Part shown: in pieces, positions 7,197 to 12,082 of the stretch
Layout: each line of letters begins with the position of its first letter
Numbering within the stretch: the first letter of the stretch is position 1
Assembly (NCBI GenBank): GCA_964483805.1
Contig: CAZADH010000187.1
Location: 1-12,082 of the forward strand
DNA length: 12,082 nucleotides
Source: CAZADH01 sp964483805
GTDB lineage: Bacteria > Muiribacteriota > Ozemobacteria > Ozemobacterales > Ozemobacteraceae
Direction of reading: 5' to 3'
The notes under the pieces: generated by a model
Databases searched by the model: none
The model's input: the letters and a program-made list of their open reading frames with translations, nothing else
What the model was told of the DNA's origin: nothing
Made by a program: the position numbers and the translations under genes

Positions 7197-9329
7197 ATGA
7201 ACCGACTCGGCACCGCGACCAGCCCCTATCTACGACAGCACCGCGACAACCCGGTGGCGTGGCACCCCTGGGACGACGAGGCTTTCGCGGTGGCGCGCCG
7301 CGAAGACAAGCCGGTGTTCCTGTCGATCGGGTATTCGACCTGCCACTGGTGCCATGTCATGGCGCACGAATCGTTCGAAGACGCAGACGTTGCGCGGGTG
7401 CTCAACCGCGACTTCGTCGCCATCAAGGTCGATCGCGAAGAGCGCCCCGACATCGACCAGGTGTACATGGCCGTCTGCCAGGCATTCACCGGCAGTGGCG
7501 GCTGGCCACTGACAATCATCATGACTCCCGAACGCCTGCCGTTCTATGCCGCCACCTATGTGCCGCGCACGGCGCGTTACGGACGGCCCGGTCTGCTCGA
7601 GCTGTTGCCGCAGATCGCCGCGATGTGGCAGACGCAGCAGCGCGCCCGGCTCATCGAGGCCGGCGAAGAGGTGCGGGCGGCGCTCGCTCGCTCGCAACCA
7701 GAGCAGCGCGACCACGAGATTCCGGGCAACCTGAGCGAGAGAGCAATACAACAAATGCGTCGCGAGTTCGACAGCATGCACGGCGGCTTTGGTGCGGCTC
7801 CCAAGTTCCCGATGCCGGCGACGCTGCGATTTCTCATCAATCACCTGACGATCGGCGATGACGATCGTGCGGGGGCCACGGACTGCCGGCAGATGGTCGA
7901 GCAGACGCTGCAGCACATGGCGGCCGGCGGCATCTACGACCATCTCGGCGGCGGCTTCTGCCGCTACAGCGTCGATGCGGCCTGGCAGGTGCCCCATTTC
8001 GAGAAGATGCTCTACGACAACGCCCTGCTCGCCGTCACCTATCTCGAGGCGTACCAGGGAACCGGAGCGAACCGGTATGCCGAGGTCGCGCGCGACATCC
8101 TGGCGTATGCCGATCGCGTTCTGGCCGCCCCCGACGGAGGTTGGTTCAGCGCCGAAAACGCCGACAGCGATGGGGTCGAAGGCAAATACTACGTATTTAC
8201 CGATGCCGAGTTCCGTCGCGCCGTCGGTGACGACATCGAGATATTGCGAAAGTATTACGGCGTGACCGAGACCGGGAACTTCGACCACGGCCCGGGCGGG
8301 CGGCCCACCGCGGGCGGGGGCGGCCCCTCGGTGCTGCAACGTCCGGTCGACATCGCCGCCTTTGCCCGGGCGCATGGCCTGACCCCGGAGGCGCTGACGG
8401 CGCTGACCGGGCGGGCGCGGCAGCAATTGCTGGCGGTGCGGGCGAAGCGGATACCGCCCTCGCGGGACGACAAGATCCTGACGGCCTGGAACGCGCTGAT
8501 GATCTCGGCGTTGGCCAAGGCCGGTACGATTCTGGGCGAACCACGCTATGTGGCCCAAGCCGAGGCAACGCTCGCGTTCATCCAGACCCGACTGCAACGT
8601 GGTCCGCGTCTGGCCCACGGTTACTGTCACGGCGTGATGCCGATCGCCGGCTTTCTCGACGACTACGTCTTCCTGACGGCCGCTTTGCTCGACCTGTATG
8701 AAGCCACATGGGCACCGGCACTGTTGCACGATGCGGCGCTGCTACACCGCCACACGTTTGCGGCGTTTGCCGATGCGGACACCGGCGTGCTCCACCTGGC
8801 GGCGACCGATGCAGAACCGCTGCTGTTTCGCCCGGTCGAAGGCCATGACGGCGCCCTGCCCTCGGCCAACGGCATCGCCGCCAGCAACGGCGTCCGCCTG
8901 GCCCGCATCACTGGCGACCTTGCGCTGGCGACGCAGGCCGAGCGACTCGTGCGCGCGTTCGCCGGCGAGATGCAGCGAATGCCCTCGATCTATCCCTCGC
9001 TGGTGAGCGCCGCCGAGATGCTGCGACAGGGTCTCACCACTGTCGTCGTCGCTGCCACCGACCGGCACGCAGCCACGCCGCTGCTCGCAGCGGCACAACG
9101 CGGTCATGATCCATACCGTGTATTGCTATTCCGCCCGACCGCCGAACCGCGGGATCTCGAGCGAGTCGCGCCCTGGACGGCGAACCACGTTCCGATCAAC
9201 GGCAGGCCCACGGCGTGGGTGTGTCGCGAGGGCGCCTGTTTGCCGCCGACCCACGATCCGCGGGAACTGGCCGAGCAACTGCGTGCCGACGTCAGCGCTC
9301 GAAGACCGACCCCGGACCGAACGACGTGA
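7197..9329 (+). CDS. Thioredoxin-domain protein of the YyaL/SPATA20 (DUF255) family
   Basis: The 710-residue protein starts at an ATG with GGGAGGA 6 nt upstream. The N-terminal DUF255 thioredoxin-like domain spans about 1-165: NPVAWHPW, then the CHWC redox motif at 49-52 (STCHWCHVMAHESF), then VKVDREERPDID-type and GGWPL motifs. The remainder is the family's six-hairpin glycosidase-like alpha/alpha barrel, with signatures RYSVD, PHFEKMLYDNA at 266-276, DDKILTAWNALM from 424, LDDYVFLTAALLDLYEAT, and the closing AWVCREGACLPP. The length agrees with the usual 660-720. No signal peptide is present, so it is cytoplasmic. The biochemical role of the family is poorly defined. A Gly-rich stretch (GPGGRPTAGGGGP) replaces the usual short loop before residue 385. 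The last 38 bp overlap the convergent gene downstream. Family assignment is very safe. Confidence 0.95.
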   Translation: MNRLGTATSPYLRQHRDNPVAWHPWDDEAFAVARREDKPVFLSIGYSTCHWCHVMAHESFEDADVARVLNRDFVAIKVDREERPDIDQVYMAVCQAFTGSGGWPLTIIMTPERLPFYAATYVPRTARYGRPGLLELLPQIAAMWQTQQRARLIEAGEEVRAALARSQPEQRDHEIPGNLSERAIQQMRREFDSMHGGFGAAPKFPMPATLRFLINHLTIGDDDRAGATDCRQMVEQTLQHMAAGGIYDHLGGGFCRYSVDAAWQVPHFEKMLYDNALLAVTYLEAYQGTGANRYAEVARDILAYADRVLAAPDGGWFSAENADSDGVEGKYYVFTDAEFRRAVGDDIEILRKYYGVTETGNFDHGPGGRPTAGGGGPSVLQRPVDIAAFARAHGLTPEALTALTGRARQQLLAVRAKRIPPSRDDKILTAWNALMISALAKAGTILGEPRYVAQAEATLAFIQTRLQRGPRLAHGYCHGVMPIAGFLDDYVFLTAALLDLYEATWAPALLHDAALLHRHTFAAFADADTGVLHLAATDAEPLLFRPVEGHDGALPSANGIAASNGVRLARITGDLALATQAERLVRAFAGEMQRMPSIYPSLVSAAEMLRQGLTTVVVAATDRHAATPLLAAAQRGHDPYRVLLFRPTAEPRDLERVAPWTANHVPINGRPTAWVCREGACLPPTHDPRELAEQLRADVSARRPTPDRTT

Positions 9330-9813
9330 GATCTGGCAGCGGCGCCATGAACGAGTTCGAGATGGTAAGACCGCGGTCGGTGTAGACGCGGAAGCGGATC
9401 CAGCGGTCGTACCAGGCCCGGTTGCTGCGAAACGCCGTGCGGTATTCGCGCACGACAATGCGGCGGACCTCGCCCGGCGGCACGGTGAGCGGCAGATACC
9501 GCCCGTCGAACCGGTACTCGGCGATGTTGAAGTAGCGGTTCACCGTGTAGAACTCGGCCTCGATGTTCTGCACGACCAGTTCTTTGCGCAGGTCATCGTT
9601 GTAGACATCGAGATACTCGACGATGACGACCGTGGCGTTCTCGAGCCGGGTGTTTTCGGAGACGGCAATCGCCCGCATCAGCGGCGCGCCCAATTGCCGC
9701 GCCAAAGCGGCGGGCGGCGCCAGCAACGCCCACACCCCGACGGCCAGCAGCAAGAACCGGCGCAGCAGGCCCGAAACGCAGTTTCGGGCAGTGCCAACGA
9801 CCCGCCCGCGCAC
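9292..9813 (-). CDS. Unidentified exported protein with a repeat-derived 5' end
   Basis: I do not recognise this protein. The credible part begins with a signal peptide (LLRRFLLLAVGVWALLAPPAALA, cleavage near LAR-Q) followed by about 130 residues rich in predicted beta-strands (TVVIVEYLDVY, ELVVQNIEAEFYTV, LPLTVPPGEVRRIVV), perhaps an Ig-like sandwich. It ends in a TGA at 9292-9294, inside the last codons of the YyaL gene. The start is unclear. No ATG or SD precedes the signal peptide; the frame runs straight into repeats B and C and stays open to an ATG at 9921 (209 residues). I give the GTG at 9813 (173 residues, SD absent) as the shortest start keeping a charged n-region. The native start may have been displaced by the repeat, so the gene may be poorly expressed or decaying. 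Confidence 0.55.
   Translation of the reverse strand: MRGRVVGTARNCVSGLLRRFLLLAVGVWALLAPPAALARQLGAPLMRAIAVSENTRLENATVVIVEYLDVYNDDLRKELVVQNIEAEFYTVNRYFNIAEYRFDGRYLPLTVPPGEVRRIVVREYRTAFRSNRAWYDRWIRFRVYTDRGLTISNSFMAPLPDLTSFGPGSVFER
9768..9805. repeat. Dispersed structured repeat, copy B (right half only)
   Basis: The perfect 9-bp hairpin 9769-9777 (GCCCGAAAC) with 9781-9789 (GTTTCGGGC), loop GCA, is followed by AGTGCCAACGACCC, matching the right arm of copy C with one change. The left arm is absent; instead the sequence continues into the signal-peptide codons of the minus-strand gene. It is in the same orientation as copy C, with hairpins 81 bp apart. Confidence 0.85.
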
Positions 9814-9818
9814 GATGC

Positions 9819-9887
9819 GCGTAGTGGGCGTTTGCCGCCATGGAGGGCGGCCCGAAACGCAGTTTCGGGCAGTGCAAACGACCCGGC
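9819..9887. repeat. Dispersed structured repeat, copy C (full length)
   Basis: It starts GCGTAGTGGGCGTTTG, identical to copy A. The outer stem pairs 9826-9835 (GGGCGTTTGC) with 9874-9884 (GCAAACGACCC, one bulged A). Inside are a 4-bp hairpin CGCC/GGCG (9836-9839 with 9846-9849, loop ATGGAG) and a 9-bp hairpin GCCCGAAAC/GTTTCGGGC (9850-9858 with 9862-9870, loop GCA). Between B and C lies a further small hairpin GCGCA-CGA-TGCGC at 9808-9820. Confidence 0.88.
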
Positions 9888-9970
9888 CCTTGCGCGATGA
9901 AATCGATAACGCACAGTTCATTTGCTGTCATTGTGCACGACGACCAGGACGAGCGCAAGCGGGGGCGGCG

Positions 9971-9990
9971 GCGGGGCACTGTGCTCCCGC
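9971..9990. repeat. Imperfect inverted repeat upstream of the GyrI-like gene
   Basis: GCGGGGCACTGTGCTCCCGC can fold into a stem of 5 plus 3 bp with one bulged T and a 3-nt loop, 56 bp before the ATG at 10046. No T tract follows, so it is not an obvious terminator. It could be an operator or leader hairpin, or chance in a GC-rich stretch. Confidence 0.3.
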
Positions 9991-10045
9991 GGCGGTCGTG
10001 ATACCATGGGGGCAAGTGACCAGTCGCGTGCACCGGAGAAAACAA

Positions 10046-10642
10046 ATGCGGAGTACGGTTCTGACCGGAGCAACGTTGGCGTTGCTCGTCGTTCTTGCGA
10101 GTCTGGCGGCCGCACACGGCCAGACCGCGGCGCCGACGGCCGCGACCATCAACGCGCAAGTGATCGAGGTCGAGCCGTTTCACTACATGGGCTACGAGTG
10201 CACCGGGCCCTACTCGAACTTCGCCCTATCGGAAACCGCTTTTCACAACGAGTTTCGCAAGTCGGGCGTGCGACCGATCGGGTGCGAGATCGTGTTGTAT
10301 TGGAACAGCCCTCTCTATGTGAAACCGGAGTTTCTGAAGTGGGACATCGGTTACCCGGTGGCCTCGGGCCAGGCCAGCCTGTATCGAATGACGGTTAAGC
10401 AGTACCCGTATCGCAAAGTGGCCCGGGCGATCCACCGTGGGTCGTATTTGACCACGTATGTCACGATCAATGCATTGTATGCATGGATCCACGCGCAAGG
10501 ACTGAAGGCGATCGGTGGGCCGTGCATGGAGCGTTACCTCGATCAGGGTCCCGACAAGCTGCTGGCCTCGGGCGCGACAAGCTCGGCGGCGGCCGGACCG
10601 GCCGGCGAGAAGACGACCGAGATCTGGATCCCGGTGAAGTAA
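10046..10642 (+). CDS. Exported GyrI-like effector-binding protein
   Basis: From the ATG at 10046, with GGAG at 10035-10038 and 7 nt spacing, the protein has 198 residues. Residues 1-25 are a signal peptide (MRSTVLTGATLALLVVLASL, then AAAHG). The rest matches the GyrI-like/AraC effector-binding fold: two SHS2-type halves, with EPFHYMGYECTGPYSN near 43-58, then KQYPYRKVARAIHRGSY at 118-134, a helix ending WIHAQGLKAIGGP, the likely ligand-contacting E162 in CMERYLDQGP, and the family's closing strand TEIWIPVK. These domains bind hydrophobic or cationic small molecules, usually in the cytoplasm attached to transcription factors. Here there is no DNA-binding domain and an export signal instead. 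Three cysteines (C52, C80, C160) could form a disulfide. It precedes the sensor kinase by 16 bp, so the two are probably one operon. Confidence 0.85.
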   Translation: MRSTVLTGATLALLVVLASLAAAHGQTAAPTAATINAQVIEVEPFHYMGYECTGPYSNFALSETAFHNEFRKSGVRPIGCEIVLYWNSPLYVKPEFLKWDIGYPVASGQASLYRMTVKQYPYRKVARAIHRGSYLTTYVTINALYAWIHAQGLKAIGGPCMERYLDQGPDKLLASGATSSAAAGPAGEKTTEIWIPVK

Positions 10643-10658
10643 AGGAACGGCGGCGCCC

Positions 10659-12082
10659 ATGCGTTCACGGTTGATCGGCATTCGCTTCTCGCTGCTGTGG
10701 CTGTCGCTGGTGGTGGTCACCCCGGTGATCACGTTGGCAGTATTGTTCTCGCTGTGGACACTGCACACCGACATCACGCAGACCACGCGCCAGCGGGCCA
10801 GCGAAGAGTTGAGCCTGGCCGAGAACCAGATGGAGCGGTTCCTCGACATGGCGCGCTGGGACGCGCGCATGCTGGCCCGCATTCCGTTTCTGCGCAACAG
10901 CGAGCGGCAAACGACCGGCCTGCCGCCGGCGTCGAGTTCGGCACCTTTGCCGATCGATTGGCGCAACCGCCTCGAGAGGGTCTTCGTCGTCATGGCCGAG
11001 ACCAAACCATTTTACGATGAGATCGCCGTACTCGACAACCGCGGACTCGAGACCGCGCGTGTGCTCAGCGCGGGCGGGCACATGGCGGCCGTACCCGAGG
11101 CCGGACTCGTCAACCGCAGCAATACCGAGTATTTCGTCGAGGCCGCCCGCATGCATCCGGGCGAGGTCTATTTTTCGACGATCGCGTTGGCTCGGCAACC
11201 GCACGGCCTCGAGGTGCCCCATCGGCCGACGATGATGGTGGCGACCCCGGTTTACGATGAGGCCGGTGAGTTCCAGGGCGTCATCGCCATTCAGATGCAC
11301 ATGCAGACGTTGCTGCATTTCTGGCATGAGCGCGAAGAACTCGACAACACCGGGAGCTTTCATTTTATTGCCGACCGCAATGGTTCGTATTTACATCACA
11401 GCCAGGAACCCTTTAAAGAATGGGGCGGTCCCAACGACCTCAACAACGGTGCGGGATTGGCCGCCGATTTCCCCGGCGAGTGGCGTGCCTTCGTGGCCGG
11501 CGAGGGTGTCGAGACGACGTGGCGCGGCAACGACTGCCTTGGTTTTTCGAAAGCGGTGGGTCTGTGGCCCAAGAACCCCCAGACGCTGGTGTTCGGCCAT
11601 GTATTTCCGAAGCAGCGGCTGTTCGGCCGGGTCAATCGCACAGCGTGGGCCATGGGATCGGCGGTGCTGTTCGCCGTGTTTATCGCGGCTGCCATCGCGT
11701 GGTTTGGCGGCATCTGGGTGACGCGACCTTTGATGGAGCTGACCGAGGCGGTCAGCCGGTTCCGCGACGGTGACTGGCAGGCGCGCGTCACCCGGCCGGG
11801 TCCCGACGAGGTCGGGCGCGTCGCCCGCGTATTCAACGACCTCGCCGAAGAAGTGGTGCGCCAGCGCGACGAGCTCGAACGACGGGTGGCTGCCCGCACG
11901 GCCGATCTCGAGGCGGCGTTGGCCCAACTGCGCACGTCGACCGAAGAGTTGGCGCGGGCCAAGGAAGCGGCGCAGGCAGCGAGCGTGGCCAAGGGGCAAT
12001 TCCTCGCCAACATGAGTCACGAGATCCGCACTCCGATGAATGCGATTCTCGGTTTCTCGCACCTGGCCATGAAACAAGAGAT
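10659..12082 (+). CDS. dCache-HAMP sensor histidine kinase (3' truncated by the window)
   Basis: The frame is open from the ATG at 10659 to the window end (474 codons). Residues about 8-32 form TM1 (IRFSLLWLSLVVVTPVITLA). Residues 33-327 are a periplasmic sensor with dCache features: FYDEIAVLDNRGLETARV, then YFVEAARMHPGEVYFS, then MMVATPVYDEAGEFQGVIAI. TM2 lies around 329-353, followed by a HAMP domain (TRPLMELTEAVSRFRDGD) and a coiled coil to about 442. HisKA then begins with the H box ANMSHEIRTPMNAILGFSH, H454 being the phospho-acceptor. The HATPase domain, and any receiver or Hpt domain of a hybrid kinase, must lie beyond the window. The SHEIRTPMNAI form of the box is common in hybrid kinases. 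It starts 16 bp after the GyrI-like gene with a modest SD (AAGGAA), pointing to co-expression and perhaps joint sensing. Confidence 0.93.
   Translation, partial: MRSRLIGIRFSLLWLSLVVVTPVITLAVLFSLWTLHTDITQTTRQRASEELSLAENQMERFLDMARWDARMLARIPFLRNSERQTTGLPPASSSAPLPIDWRNRLERVFVVMAETKPFYDEIAVLDNRGLETARVLSAGGHMAAVPEAGLVNRSNTEYFVEAARMHPGEVYFSTIALARQPHGLEVPHRPTMMVATPVYDEAGEFQGVIAIQMHMQTLLHFWHEREELDNTGSFHFIADRNGSYLHHSQEPFKEWGGPNDLNNGAGLAADFPGEWRAFVAGEGVETTWRGNDCLGFSKAVGLWPKNPQTLVFGHVFPKQRLFGRVNRTAWAMGSAVLFAVFIAAAIAWFGGIWVTRPLMELTEAVSRFRDGDWQARVTRPGPDEVGRVARVFNDLAEEVVRQRDELERRVAARTADLEAALAQLRTSTEELARAKEAAQAASVAKGQFLANMSHEIRTPMNAILGFSHLAMKQE

Noticed and set aside
7230..8729. A 499-residue open frame on the minus strand
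   Set aside because: It lies wholly antisense to the strongly conserved YyaL gene; its His/Arg/Gly-rich composition is that of a shadow frame in GC-rich DNA.
9768..9887. CRISPR-like or tandem array
   Set aside because: There are only one and a half units, the units are palindromic with 81-bp spacing, and a third copy is more than 6 kb away; there are no cas genes.
9623..10045. Upstream extension of the GyrI-like frame
   Set aside because: It translates the repeats and antisense of the neighbouring gene; the SD-supported ATG at 10046 followed by a signal peptide is clearly the start.

Overview
The window is a 12 kb piece of a GC-rich genome with ten protein-coding genes and no RNA gene, CRISPR array, transposase or phage gene that I can see. 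Signal peptides, good Shine-Dalgarno (SD) sites, an exported ClsC-like phospholipase D, a two-transmembrane Cache histidine kinase and rho-independent terminators point to a Gram-negative bacterium. Pseudomonadota is my best guess, but no taxonomic marker gene is present and this stays tentative.

Layout. (1) 3-1271, plus strand: the end of a beta-propeller-like protein, then an exported CHAP/NlpC-P60-like cysteine hydrolase, 30 bp apart and probably co-transcribed. (2) 1291-3210, minus strand: an operon of an MBL-fold hydrolase followed after 6 bp by an EamA/DMT-type transporter. It converges on region 1 and shares a terminator hairpin with it. (3) 3211-3803: a 593-bp divergent intergenic region holding one copy of a structured dispersed repeat and a sigma70-like promoter. 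(4) 3804-5432, plus: an exported phospholipase D-like protein with two HKD motifs, ending in a strong terminator. (5) 5547-6992, plus: a soluble cyclic-nucleotide-domain/PAS/histidine-kinase-like ATPase with a degenerate G1 box. (6) 7197-9329, plus: a YyaL/SPATA20 (DUF255) thioredoxin-fold protein. (7) 9292-9813, minus: an unidentified exported protein overlapping gene 6 tail to tail, whose 5' end runs into one and a half copies of the repeat. (8) 10046-12082, plus: an exported GyrI-like ligand-binding protein followed after 16 bp by a dCache-HAMP-HisKA sensor kinase that runs off the window.

The two points most worth following are these. First, the dispersed repeat (copies at 3505-3573, 9768-9805 and 9819-9887) can fold into an outer stem with two inner hairpins. 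Its main hairpin shows two compensatory base-pair changes between copies and is capped by a C-GNA-G triloop. One array appears to have captured the 5' end of gene 7. Second, the secreted GyrI-like protein and Cache kinase pair looks like a ligand-sensing unit in which a domain normally cytoplasmic and tied to transcription factors would act in the periplasm. Most other genes are recognisable families in ordinary arrangement.
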